Shown one piece after another: positions 12,401 through 22,700 of a stretch of DNA of 64,000 bases. The stretch's first letter is position 1. Each line of letters begins with the position of its first letter. The DNA is taken from positions 5,326,628-5,390,627 of the forward strand of contig OZ037771.1 of the NCBI GenBank assembly GCA_964035545.1, written 5' to 3'. The position numbers and the translations under genes were made by a program. The notes below the pieces were generated by a model, which ran no database searches, was not told where the DNA came from, and was given only the letters and a program-made list of their open reading frames with translations. Source of the DNA: Bugula neritina. Lineage: Eukaryota > Bryozoa > Gymnolaemata > Cheilostomatida > Bugulidae.

Positions 12401-12874
12401 TCCGCACCATAACAGCCCGGATTTTCCGCATGTGATCTGTGTGGGAAATCCGAGTGGTGTGGCCCTACGCTAATAAGAGTAAATTAGTTGAGATATGTTT
12501 TACAAAGTATTATTTCTGCAACAAGTTGAAGAGTTTGTTGCTCTCATGTCTCAGCAAACTAGTACTGCGTAGTACAGCTAGTTGAGGCGTTAAGATTGTA
12601 GACTGCTGCTCTGGGTGTGGGTGAAGAGTAATATGACTTTTTGTTGTAGTCTCCACCCTGCGCTATGCTGGACTCTAGCATTACCTCTGCACACCACTCT
12701 CTCATCAACCAGCCTAGCCGAGTTCCTATAGACGAAGACTTTAGAAGGGCGGCTCAGCTGGAATCTACAGTGATAGATGCTCGGCGAAAGCCTCCACCGC
12801 CTTATCCTAGCTCTATACAGATTGGCTCTTTCAGACTAGAGTTAGACCAAATAGGAGAAGAAGAAATCCTTTAA
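1121..12874 (+). CDS. WWC1/KIBRA-like: WWC-family protein (KIBRA-like), 5' partial, 18 exons in window
   Basis: Cytoplasmic Hippo-pathway scaffold; in animals it links Merlin/Expanded to LATS/Warts and binds atypical PKC. Exons in consistent frame: 1121-1218, 1326-1477, 1735-1889, 2809-2939, 3350-3476, 4574-4763, 4870-5109, 5945-6096, 6691-6852, 7566-7764, 8101-8275, 8826-8949, 9535-9695, 10140-10204, 10932-11205, 11493-11691, 11978-12179, 12650-12874 (stop TAA). They give about 1009 residues. The match to vertebrate WWC1 is collinear: coiled coil (ARLRLQYDDARRR, then IMLISEKEQLLAEL), Ser-rich stretch (LGSLASSRGSLNSSS), SLHSLSPPVSP, NESVAADSGVFE, C2 domain, SQYVCR/LNRSDSDS, the ERRS basic block, LDLEIDL, and KDKMAVFT near the end. 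The two N-terminal WW domains are outside the window. Oddities: a probable GC-AG intron after 9695, and PPxY motifs in the protein itself. Confidence 0.93.
1503..1700. repeat. Trinucleotide repeat (TAC/CAC)n
   Basis: Runs of TAC and then uninterrupted CAC triplets (about 1562-1638), followed by TAC/AAT triplets, fill the short KIBRA intron between 1478 and 1734. The reverse strand reads as a long poly-valine frame, which is an artefact. Confidence 0.95.
3504..3716. mobile_element. MITE, mariner-like ends, copy 1
   Basis: A 213 bp element with about 22 bp imperfect terminal inverted repeats (left CACTGCTCCCTCCATATCTC; right end complementary) bounded by TA on both sides, the target duplication expected of Tc1/mariner-type elements. 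The interior is similar to the copy at 50050-50266 (shared AATACCAGATTTA). It sits in a KIBRA intron. Confidence 0.75.
4574..5109 (+). CDS. WWC1/KIBRA-like: KIBRA Ser-rich region and PPTY motif
   Basis: Two exons (4574-4763 and 4870-5109). The first encodes the low-complexity serine block typical of WWC proteins (SLGSLSSLGSLASSRGSL). The second encodes SLHSLSPPVSPYD, matching the conserved SLS-PP-SP block, and then AVPPPTYQQHL, which contains a PPxY motif (PPTY) that WW domains can bind. Confidence 0.88.
5661..5865 (-). mobile_element. tRNA-derived SINE, full length, copy 1
   Basis: The element is on the minus strand. Its 5' end is tRNA-like, with an A box (GGTCTAAGGGTTA) and a B box (GGGTTCGAACCCC). 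A conserved body follows (AGAGCATCCAGCCATAATTA, CCTTAGCCCGCTTTAAC), ending in GTGTGAGTTTATT. It is flanked by a perfect 10 bp target-site duplication, GTCATCTATG, at 5651-5660 and 5866-5875. It lies in a KIBRA intron. Confidence 0.92.
6097..6560. repeat. Tandem repeat array that copies a splice donor
   Basis: Units of about 33-45 bp built on AGTGTAAGTATT plus CACGTACATAGCGT start directly at the donor of the KIBRA exon ending at 6096. About eleven intact AGTGTAAGTATT copies follow the authentic one. Confidence 0.9.
6691..8275 (+). CDS. WWC1/KIBRA-like: KIBRA C2 domain exons
   Basis: Three exons (6691-6852, 7566-7764, 8101-8275) encode the WWC C2 domain, a phospholipid-binding beta-sandwich. 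Visible strands include VKVNLKYFTEKALLCVTL, DPKFNETFSYSV, ESELHRQSVRIHIC and ACVQFSLDKF, ending with SLSQWYNAINYKSL, which corresponds to the RWYNLLSYKYL end of human WWC1. The donor at 6852 is inferred from frame (GT|GTTAGT). Confidence 0.87.
6863..7415. repeat. 22 bp AT-rich minisatellite
   Basis: More than twenty copies of a unit like TGTATATATGTAACTGTATAGC fill the KIBRA C2 intron. A diverged TATA-rich stretch follows to about 7550. Confidence 0.93.
8955..9425. repeat. TACTATA-type tandem repeat
   Basis: Irregular tandem copies of TACTATACTATAT and a longer unit beginning CTGCTGCCGGTCTACTGTTA (seen at about 8970, 9012 and 9147) fill this KIBRA intron. The open frames here are low-complexity artefacts. 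Confidence 0.88.
9793..9980 (-). mobile_element. tRNA-derived SINE, degenerate copy 2
   Basis: Same family and orientation as the copy at 5661-5865. The body (GTCCTTAGCCCGCTTTAACA) and the B-box region (GGGTTCAATCCCC, degenerate) are present, and the tRNA-like 5' end is poorly kept. No target-site duplication could be seen, so this looks like an older insertion. Confidence 0.8.
10140..12874 (+). CDS. WWC1/KIBRA-like: KIBRA C-terminal region (aPKC-binding-like block, PPPPY, C-terminus EEIL)
   Basis: Five exons encode the C-terminal third. SQYVCR|LNRSDSDS spans the junction of exons 10140-10204 and 10932-11205. SFTRGSYERRSLRYKQP aligns with the human block that contains the reported PKC-zeta sites. 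A second coiled coil (LDLEIDLRVSEVKLTHLQEE) is followed by EETPTWLNDEHLQKLL and KDKMAVFT. The last exon ends KPPPPYPSS (a PPxY motif) and finally GEEEIL. The last four residues, EEIL, fit a class III PDZ ligand, as does ADDV at the human terminus. Confidence 0.9.
10430..10877. mobile_element. Foldback/MITE-like element with about 65 bp inverted ends
   Basis: The left end begins AATAGACCCTTTTCAGAGGT and contains ACAATTAAGAGTTGTGGTCT. The right end (about 10812-10877) is its near-perfect reverse complement. The interior has no coding potential but contains a run of 19 G at 10744-10762. It lies in the intron between KIBRA exons 10204 and 10932. Confidence 0.85.
11715..11850. repeat. About 23 bp minisatellite
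   Basis: Five or six copies of a unit like GGTGTTGCTATACTTGGATA lie just inside the KIBRA intron that starts at 11692. Confidence 0.85.
12306..12472. mobile_element. Short palindromic MITE-like element
   Basis: About 167 bp. The ends are inverted copies (left TAAGCATAAGGCCACACGGT; right complement TAGCGTAGGGCCACACCACT). The centre is GC-rich with repeated ATCCGCA/TTTCCGCATG. No clear target duplication is visible. It lies in the last KIBRA intron. Confidence 0.6.
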
Positions 12875-14214
12875 AAGTTTGCATCAGCTGGTGATTAGAT
12901 GCACGGAACTTGGAAATGTTAGCACAATTTTATTGTCTCCCTTTAAATTACCCACTTGCTTTCTGGTTGGGTTACGAAATGCTTGCAGTTTATGGAGCAA
13001 ATGTTTATCAATTGCTTGAAAATCAAATAATTATTGTCGGAATTGAGAATGTCCTAATTCTACTACAGTTCTATATATTAATCCATATAATTAAGTCGTA
13101 GCGCATTTTATTGTAACATACTAATTTATATAAATAGCGCTATATTAATTCAACTAAATTCATTCTGTGTTGTGACTTTGAAAGCAAGTTCAGAACCTGT
13201 AGTAGTAGCACTAGACCAGACTTGGTCTGATTTGTAGATTCTCATGACATACTGTTAGCAAGGTGTACAAGCAGAAGCTGGTTTTGCCTTCTTTTATCTG
13301 CACTAATGTTTGTGTATGAAATTTTTTAATTTTATACTATCGATTTTGAGGTATTTTGTATTTTTTTAATGAATGCTTCCAGTTTTCCATCGACATGTTT
13401 TTAGAATGGTACAACTTTTACAACATTGCTATACACTAAAATAATATATTGAACGTAGTATTTCCTATTCTAATAATCACATTGCTCTAATATGTACACC
13501 TAAACTCTTATAAGTTACTAAATATTTTTGATAGATGAGACATGGTATCAGCTTTCTGTATGTGTTATATTCTCTACTACATCCAATCTTCAATTTGTGG
13601 ATAATTTTGTTACTTTGTATATAAATGTACATACAGATATAAATAAAATATTTTATTCATTCATGATGAACTAAGCTAAGCATTCTGTATTATTATATTC
13701 ACTAAAATGTGATTATTTGTGAGCATTGCAAGAAAACTGTTGGAGAGTTCTCGTTTCTATACGCAAAGAAAAATTATCAGGCTTTGATTTTGTCATTGCA
13801 GTAGTTGGTGAAGATTTTTTAGCCGTTCTAAGAGTGAAAGTGATTATTACATGTCGGTTTGTGGCTGTTATATGTGAATATTGAGTCATAGAGATGGGAA
13901 AAAGTCTTCAGGGTTAAATTGCATTTTTAATGAACGAGAAAAGACATTTAATCTATAGCTGGCAGTTATGCTTTAGAGTTTACAGTAGGCTATTTTGTCG
14001 TGTTAGATTAACAATGATCCAAATTTTGACCTCCGGTGATGTGGCTATCACACGTGTTTTTATTGACAAGGTTAAAGGTTGGCCCAATGTGGCTTACAAT
14101 TGGACAGTGGGTGTCGATGCAACTCTTAGTGCCTTTCTTGTCAAAGAGCAAGGTTCGATAATTTTCATGACAGGCATTTTCTTGAAGTTTTCCACTTAGC
14201 AATTTTTAGCGAAT
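12875..14214. other. KIBRA 3' UTR and intergenic region
   Basis: After the KIBRA stop codon the sequence is AT-rich and non-coding. An AATAAA signal at 13642-13647 is a candidate polyadenylation site, giving a 3' UTR of about 780 bases. The short open frames at 12910-13101 and 13930-14199 show no recognisable protein. The PGRMC promoter should lie in the last few hundred bases. Confidence 0.6.
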
Positions 14215-16913
14215 ATGGATCAAGCACAGAAAGTTGTTTCAGAATTATTATCTAACCCAGTAAATGTTGGTTTGATAGGGCTGATTGTATTCTTGGTTTA
14301 TAAAATTGTCAGAGGTCAAAAAGAGCCAGTAGGCCCAGCTCCAGACCCTCCGTTGTCTAAATTGAAAAAGCAAGACTTCACCCTTGAGCAACTTAGAGAA
14401 TTCGATGGGACTGGCCCAGAAGGCCGAGTACTGATGGCAGTGAATGGAAAAGTATTTGATGTTACTAGGGGCAAAAACTTTTATGGGCCAAGTAAGTGTA
14501 TTTCAATATTTAATTTTATTATTAAACTTCAACTTCAACCATTAGACTCAAAAGTCAAAGAGTAAGCCATTTGAAATTCAAATTGCGGAATTCAATTTGA
14601 ATTTAATTTTTATTTTATAATTCTAATTCTATTAGTGTATTTTTATTAGTAGTATTAGTGTTACCATTGCCAGTATATACTGTTAGTATTGCATTTTTAA
14701 ATTAGAAGTCAAATGAAATCAACTTAAAATTTAATATCAATGTGATGATGAATATGAATATCAACTTCAACTTCAAGGGCATAACTCGTAAGACACAATG
14801 AACTTCATATTTATATTGGTAATTGTAGTATTTATTAGTTTCTTAATTTCGTTCTATTTGATTGAAATTTACAAGAATTAAATAGTCTGGTGATATTCAT
14901 ATTCATATTGGTCATTGATTGATTTATATTAATACTAAATATGATTATAATTTATATATATTTTAATTACCTATCAATATCCATATTAAAATAATATCAA
15001 TGTAATGATTTTATTATTTATTTTTAATGTATTAAATTCAATTTCTTACTGTTACTCTAAGCTTGATTTAATCAGTTTTTAAATTGTTATTGCACTTTCA
15101 ATGTTAATAAGACTTCAACCTCATGGTTACACATAATTCTTAATTTTTATTTGTCAGACTCACTACTACCTTATATAAGTAATGAATTTGGTTGCATACT
15201 GGATTCCCGTTGATTTTCATTTTGAGTTTTATGAAAAGTTTTAACAGGTTATTGACACTAAATCCATATCCATTGTAACCATAGTCTTAATTATTACAAA
15301 GTGTATATGTAAATATATCCACACATACTGTATGGAGTACATGTACAAAAATGGTGAAACATTGGCAAAAACTATGTAACTGACAACTCTGCTTGTTATA
15401 CATTGCATTGCGATGATTTATAGTAGGTTTCCAAATTTTGTGCTGTATTTAATGCAGGGATTATAAAAGCATTTTATACGTGACTGGTGTTTCTCCATTT
15501 TTTCTGTCTTCTAATGAAATGACAATTTGAAAATGATTTTAGTAGTTATTTTTAAGGGAAAGTGGTTATTACTTTCATTAAAATAAATGACTTGCTTATG
15601 CTAAATTACTTAAAAACATCTTTTTTCAAATAATACCATGTGCATATAACAGTAGCATGTATATAATAGGGTATATAATAGCATTATGTATATAAAGTTA
15701 ATAGTAGTGTATGTTAGTATTGCATGTAATAGTAGTGGGTATATAATAGTAGTGTGTATAATAACAGTGTATACAATAGTCAATAGTAGTGTATAAAATA
15801 GTGGTGCCATATAGTGGCAATGTATGTAATAGCAGTATATATAGTAGTAGTGTATATAATAGTAGTGTACATATAATAGCAGTGTATAGAATAATCAATA
15901 GTAGTGTATATGTAGTAATATTTATATAACAAAAGTGTGTATATAATAAAAAAACTCACGCAAGTTTATAGTCGCTATCCCTGTGAGAAACCCCTGATGG
16001 AAAGAGTTTTTATTAGAACGGGCTAAGGACTTGTTCAAATGAGGCACAGGAGCAATTATGACTGGATGCTCTTCCTAACATCACCAATGGCCTTTGTCGG
16101 GGTTCGAACCCATGACTTCGTGTTTACAAAGCAAACGCTTTAACCCCTAGACCACGGCTGCTCCCTAAAAAGTGTGTATATAATAGTATTATATATAATA
16201 GTAGTGTATAAAATAACAGTGTATATAATAGTAAAGTGTATATAATGGTCCGTTTTACATGTCTATTCTAGTTGTAAGTTTATTTCTTGGTGTTTAGACG
16301 GTCCCTACAGTGTATTTGCTGGAAGAGACGCGTCTCGTGGCCTGGCCATGTTTTCAGTGAGCGAAGACGTTATTCGAGAGGAATATGATGACCTCAGTGA
16401 CCTTGACAATGAGCAGATGGAGCGAGTTCGAGAGTGGGAACAGCAGCTTAGCGGTGAGTCTGGCTGACCCACTTTTAGTTGGGTTTATACGTATTTGCAG
16501 TGCTGGCTACTTATTAAGAACTTGAGCTAATTACTGTGAGGTGTTAGTTTCTATATAATACTATAATACAATATATTATGAGGTTTTCCTAGTTATATAA
16601 ATGCAGTTTCAAGTAGTAAACAACCACCAATGGTACCTAAGATATGGTGTTACATGACATTTCAATGTTTAAAATATTCATGTTTTTAATCTGATAAATT
16701 CACAAGTGTAATGTAATTGATGGCATTACTCAACGAGCTAAATGTGTGGAGTTTAAATATATTGTAAAACACTTTTTAAATATTACAGAAAAATACGACT
16801 ATGTTGGTAAACTATTGAGACCCGGTGAACAGGCTGCGGACTACGAAGTGGAGGAGGAAGAGAATAGCACGAGCTCTGAGCGAGCAGCTGGGGAGACTAA
16901 AAAGACCGAGTGA
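14215..16913 (+). CDS. PGRMC1/2-like: Membrane-associated progesterone receptor component (PGRMC/MAPR family)
   Basis: Haem-binding cytochrome-b5-like membrane protein of the ER; known members act in sterol and P450 metabolism. Three exons: 14215-14491, 16298-16453, 16789-16913 (TGA), coding for 185 residues against 195 in human PGRMC1. The N-terminal helix (about residues 18-34, VGLIGLIVFLVYKIV) is the membrane anchor. The b5-like domain runs from KKQDFTLEQLREFDG through VNGKVFDVTRG and FYGPNGPYSVFAGRDASRG to YDYVGKLL. The tyrosines equivalent to human Tyr107 and Tyr113 (haem iron ligand) and the Lys163-Tyr164 pair are all kept. The C-terminal tail is acidic and Ser-rich. Intron 1 (1.8 kb) carries a SINE and TA-rich repeats. 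No sign of damage. Confidence 0.96.
14492..16297. other. PGRMC intron 1, with TA-rich repeats
   Basis: A non-coding AT-rich intron. From about 15640 to 16260 it consists of irregular TATAATAGTAGTGTA-type tandem repeats, interrupted by the SINE at 15949-16167. The reverse-strand open frames here are repeat artefacts. Confidence 0.8.
15949..16167 (-). mobile_element. tRNA-derived SINE, full length, copy 3
   Basis: The best-preserved copy. On the minus strand it starts GGGAGCAGCCGTGGTCTAGG and keeps the A box (TGGTCTAGGGGTTA) and B box (GGTTCGAACCC). The body continues to CTTGCGTGAGTTTTTT. The flanks are a perfect 18 bp target-site duplication, AAAAGTGTGTATATAATA, at 15931-15948 and 16168-16185. 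The low divergence suggests recent insertion. Confidence 0.95.
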
Positions 16914-17922
16914 TTAATTCTACTGCCAAGTGAATACCTCACATTGCCGTTGACACTTCGTCTATTGTTAACAATGTGGAGCATAGTATACATTAATGTC
17001 TATATATTGTAATGTTTGGTGGACATGGCATGAGGAGTATTTTAGCTGGACATACAATATGCATTCTTACTCTGCGTTTTGACTCGCTACTTCTACATCT
17101 TCAACTAAAAATTGTTAGCTCAGACTCTCATATTCCGTCAGCCATAATCACACAAATCTTAATTTATCAACTCAAATTTTTGAACTGCAGTCGTTGAAGC
17201 TGCAGTTTTTGGCTATATGATCAGTCTGAATCTGCCTTAAGTCATCGTCATTTAACTTGATTGATTTTGATCAACTGTTTAAGGTTATAAAATGTGTCGT
17301 TGTGTCAAATTGATTCACTTTTTGTCATATGAATAGCATAGCTTTACACATTATCTAAATTATAATTTTATTTTGTATTACCTTCTCAACAATGTTATTG
17401 TTTATTTGTTATGTGGGCGCAGTCTTCCAGTAATTTACATACAGCGTTGCTCCTTATTATTGGGAAAGGAATTGCATTTATTAATGTTAAGTATATAAAG
17501 TAAATATAAATTTGCATGCTAATTGAATTCATAGTTTTGTCAAAAGACTTAAAAGTTCATGCATGATTAGGATGGGTTGAAATCCTATTTAAAGGCACTT
17601 CTGTTAAAATGCTGTTTTGTACAACACATTCAATATAAAACCTAATTGTCTAACATGCTGGTAGTTCATTGCAAATTTTTAAAGGCTATAATTTTCTTCC
17701 AGTGTTGATCATGATAGGCTACGTCTTTCAGGTTAGAAAGTCCTGTTTCATAATCAAGTATGCAGATAATACATGTATTCAACACTCATTCTTGTGTTTT
17801 AATTCATAGTCTGAGTTAGTTCATAAAATAGCAGTCTCGTGACTAAAGATCTGGAATATTGCTTTGACACAATATAGGAATTACTCTATTATCTACTGTC
17901 TGTAATGTCTCCAGTATTACTG
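16914..17922. other. Convergent intergenic region between PGRMC and the receptor gene
   Basis: AT-rich non-coding sequence that should hold the 3' UTRs of the plus-strand PGRMC gene and the minus-strand receptor gene. No RNA gene or repeat stands out; the short frame at 17012-17197 is not supported. Confidence 0.6.
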
Positions 17923-19754
17923 TCAGCTATCCTCAAAACTAGGATTTCGTTTATTTAAATTTGTCTTATATTCTAATGTATTTTCAAAGTTCATTTCTGG
18001 CACAAGTTTTTCTTCTTCGGAGTTGTCTAGTTTGGATTCCCCAGTTTCATTGGAGGTACTACCTTCAGTGGTTTGAGTACTTTCCAGGGTCTTAAGTGGA
18101 GAAGATTTTCGAGTTGCAGCAGATAGATTTTGACTTACCGACTCCTTCTTGTTATTAGTGTCTTCCATTTTAGATAAACTTTTTCTATTAGTTTCTTCCA
18201 ATTTAGACCCACGCTTGCTATTAGTGTCTCTTATTATAGACTTCTTTGTGCTAATATTTTCTTTCATTTTAGACCAACTTTTGCTATTAGTGTTTGCCAT
18301 TATAGACTCCTTCTTGGTATTAGTATCTTCCATTTTAGACCCACGCTTTTTATTTGTGTCTTTTATTACAGAGTCCTTTGTGCTAATACTTCCTTTCATT
18401 TTAGACCAACTTTTGCCATTAGTGTTTGCCATTATAGACTCCTTCTTGCTATTAGTTTCTTCCATTTTAGACCCACGCTTGCTACTAGTATCTTTTATTG
18501 TAGACTCCTTTGTGCTAATTTTTTCTTTCATTTTAGAATAACTTTTGCTATTAATATCTTCCGTTTTAGACCCACGCTTGCTATTAGTGTTGTTTATTAT
18601 AGACTCCTTTGTGCTAATATTTTCTTTCATTTTAGACCAACTTTTGCTATTAGTGTTTGCCATTATAGACTCCTTCTTGCTATTAGTATCTTCCATTTTA
18701 GACCCACGGTTGCTATTAGTGTCTTTTATTTTAGATCCACGCTTACTATTAGTGTCTGCCACTTTAGACTTGCTCTTGCTATTAGGGTCTGCTGCATTGT
18801 AGCTCAAACTTTGTTTCGATTTTTCAAAATCATTTTTACTTTTTGTTGTGGGTTTTAATTTGGCATTAACAACTTTCTCAGAATTGGAAACATTTCCTAA
18901 ACTAGATGATGCTTTAGATTTTTTGCTGAGATGTTGCATTGGTTTGTTTTCGTTGCCAGAATAGTCGTTATGTTGTGCAGAGGTTTTTGGCTCAGTCTCT
19001 TCAGAATTAGGAGTTGTCTCTTCTAATGAAGTATCTTCTTGTTGAGATGTGGAATCTTGCCAACTGTTAGAATGAGTTTTCCCTAGATTGAAAGAGACTG
19101 AACGAGTTTTATTAAAGCTTGACGATTTGTTCTCTATTGTATTATCTTCAAGTCCCACATTGGGCTGGGTTTTAGAGCTGTGCGATAATTCTGGTTTGTA
19201 TGCAACTTTTTTATTCGCCTCCTTTACAGACTTCTTTGGATTATTATTTTTGGAAGTTTTACTTCTTTGATTACTAGATTTCACTACATTTTGCTGACCC
19301 CTGACTGCTGATGAGATGGCCTGATCGGTATTCTGCAATAACTCGCTGTCTTTAGAAGCATCGTCAGCAGATATACTCCGTATAGTTTGGGCATCTGGTT
19401 CTGCTGGTTGTGAATGAACGTCTAGGGTATCTGAGACTGGCCGTGTTTTGTCTAAATTCGGTGGCTTTAGATGAGCGGTTTTGCCCTTTCCCAGTTTTGG
19501 TAGTATACTGGCTGTTGGCACAGCTTGGTGCCCTGATGTTGGTTCATCTGATGAAGTACTTGGTTCTGGAAGTGCAGGCTTCTGCAGCCACTGTTTGAAT
19601 GATGAATACTTCAGTTTTGGCAGTCTTCCAATTAACTTCCTCGCTCTTGTCGGCTTCTTTGATGATATTGTAAGCTCCGGTTTAAGGATATTCTCAAAAT
19701 GTCGTCGCCATGCACTTTTTTGATAATCATAGTTAAATGACTCGTTATCGTCTT
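17923..19754 (-). CDS. Receptor last exon: repetitive Ser/Lys-rich cytoplasmic tail
   Basis: One uninterrupted 1832-base exon (acceptor TTTTGATTCAG), about 610 codons to TGA. Residues about 1-80 are basic (KKPTRARKLIGRLPKLKYSS). The middle holds roughly fifteen 12-14 residue repeats of forms such as DTNSKRGSKMED, TNSKKESIMAN, TNSKSWSKMKEN and ISTKESIIKD. The C-terminal part is acidic (NSEEEKLVPEMNFENTLEY). The repeats are rich in Ser next to Lys/Arg, possible sites for basophilic kinases. No kinase, phosphatase or ITAM-like motif is visible. Plus-strand open frames over 18149-18802 are shadows of the repeats. Confidence 0.88.
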
Positions 19755-22700
19755 CTGAATCAAAAGATATAATAAAGCAATAGTATCATGCACATGTTAA
19801 GAGCTTTTTTAAGTAAATATATATATTAGCCAGAAGTGGAATGTGAAAACAGTAGATTTTCACCATAACATTTATGGTGAAATATGGGAAGTTGTTATAT
19901 CTAATATATTTTTACCTGTAAATTCAGTGTTGGAACTTTCAGTTTCCTCTGTGGCATATTCGCCATCAAAATCAAACAATCCCAAAACTATGTCTACAAA
20001 ATTTAGTAGCCCTATTTGACTTGCTTTGTATGGTATTGTAACAATTATAAATTTCAATTTCAGTTTTTAAGGGAGCTGCTTAATTTTGTGAAAATATTCA
20101 TATTTCATAAAAGGATATTAGGATCATTTTATTTAATTTAGCAGACACTCTATATCTCTAGTTTTAGCTATTTTCCACAGTTTTGCAGTTGATATGATAC
20201 GTCTAAAAATATATTATGTAGTTTCTTGCATTCAACTCATATAATATTGAGAAATTCATTGAATAAGCGAGGTTGATTTCTAATGTTGCATGAATTTCTA
20301 TGTTTTATCTTAATTTCTTAGTAAATTTGGGTGTGAGGGCATAATGCTTTTTTCATTGTTAAAAGCCATTCATTATATAAACTAACAAACGCCCACCAGA
20401 TTCAGTAGCAGCTCCTGACATGCGCTTTTTGTTGAAATTTTGCAACCAAGAGTTGTGGGCCACTCCGGCCCTTCCTCTCCAGCCCACATTGGCATTGTCC
20501 TGTAAGTTTTATAAACATGAAGTTTCTAGAATTATCCACTAGATTTCGTCTTGCAGTCATATAAACATTATATTCACAAATATTATAGTGTATGTGTGTA
20601 ACTCATACTAAGTAATCATAATAAATATGAATGGTGGAAGTTTGCTTACACTGTTTTTTTTCTTGAAGACATCATAGAACGAGCCTTTTGAGATAACTTT
20701 TTTCACACCCGAGTTTCTGTACTTGTAAAACAGCAATGTAAGTCCAATTAATGTCACAACCAGAAATGGAACAAATGATAGTGAAAGAGGAAGAAGTAGA
20801 TCTGACCGCCATTGCCGTCCTGATTCTAGTAGGAAAAAGCTACAGTTGAGGCTGGTAACAATACTCAACACAGAGAAGTCCCGCCCATGTTACACTTCTA
20901 CTTTATGGTATACCAACAGTATGACACTTATACTTTATGGCTCAAATAAATAACATTGCATTTATAATGTAGTTTGCACAAGACTAGGTAATTAGTTTTC
21001 GAAAGCTTTACTGAAAAGAATGCAACTCCAAATTAGCCTAATCACATAATTATACAGTTAGAGCTAGGCTCATTCTATAGGATAAAAACCCGAAATGGAC
21101 TATACAGATTTTATCATTTCTACATTATATGCAACAAATGTTTAAGGATGGTACAAAAATTGCTTTACTATCAACTACTCAGATGTGTGCCTAGCGCCCT
21201 TGCCGAATAATAGCCTGTGATTTTTATAACAGCAACAAGAGACTCAAACCCCAATTCAGCCATAACTGCAGGCTAACAGTTAATCATTGCAATATAGTGA
21301 TTGGCTTAAAACTTGCAGTCATTGCAGCAGCAGCACTAGTAGAGCCAAATTTTATCAACTTAGATACATGTGAAGAGTCAAGAGGTATAATTTAGTGATT
21401 TGTAGCCTTAAACTGACTGAGCGATGAAATTTGTTAGCCCTTTCCCGGAATAAGTTGCAAAACATCAGCTCAACCTTAAACATGCTGGTCTAACAGTTTG
21501 TGGAACACATTCTATGCAAATTGGTTTTTTATTTTATTGCTTTTTACTAAATATTCTAAACAAAACAAACTACTATTAATATTTGAAGTATCTTCAATAT
21601 TTAGTTATATTCCAATTATGACCCAAACAAAAATTTCGCCTAATACTACATTTTTTGAGCTTATGCCATCTCCACCACCTCATATTTTATGCGAATCTAC
21701 TACAAAGGCTCCTCAAGTCACAAAGACACCTTCATGATCATCTGCATGCACCTGCTACTTGAAGAACATGGTAAACATTGAAAAAATAGTTCCTACTTCT
21801 ATTCTCATAAACTGCTTGCTAGTTAAAGAATTAATGTATAGGCCCAGAAAAAAATAGTAGTACCCAGCAATGATGCTTTTGAGCAGGGAGTATCATTATA
21901 ATCAAAGTCAGTAAAAGCTCGCATTTTCACACAGAATGTTGTTCCTTCTTTCAGCGGCCCGTTACAGAACTGGTCAGTAGATTGGTCAGTGCAGTCGCTG
22001 CAAAACATCCGACAAAAATTGTATAATTTTTAGCAGTGAAAATGAATACAAGTAGGGTAAAATAAACACACGTCTGCTGCAATTAACATTGTACCAGTTA
22101 GACACGCTTTGCCGTAACATAAAAGTCAGCTATTTTTAAAAATATCCGGACTGAATCGTACTACAGTATACATTAAGCCGGTGATCAAATACTGTTTGTA
22201 TCAAAAATTTACGTCAGGCTCTTATTGGTCAGAAAGAAATTTCGATTGTGAAGGTCTCTCTGACCAATAGGAGCCCAACGCAATTTTTTGAATCAAACAG
22301 TGTTTGATCATTGCCTTAATGTATACTGTAGTACCATACAGTCCGGATGTTCTTAAAAATGGTTGACATTTTACGTTACAGCATAGCGTGTCTAAGACAG
22401 TAGTCTGCTGTTCACAATGACCTCTACTACTTTTACGGCATGTCATGATGATTAATGAAGTTACCTGTTGCCAATGCTGACTGATACAAATTTTGTGAGC
22501 ACATGGCCGATGTAGCCAGCCTGCACCTTAGTAAACCCACACTCTCTGCTTCTATCAAATATGTGACACTCTTCAAAGACTTGATAGCAAGGCCAGACGG
22601 TAATTTTGTCCAACTGTTGTGCCTAAAGCCAAGAGTGTCAAGAGCTGTCAAGATCAATCAGGAATTAGCAGGAAAAATTGGTGTTCCTCAGACAAATAAT

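Noticed and set aside
18149-18802. Plus-strand frames rich in Leu and Ser opposite the receptor tail, looking like membrane segments
   Set aside because: They are antisense shadows of the Ser/Lys coding repeat; the minus strand has the phase-consistent exon.
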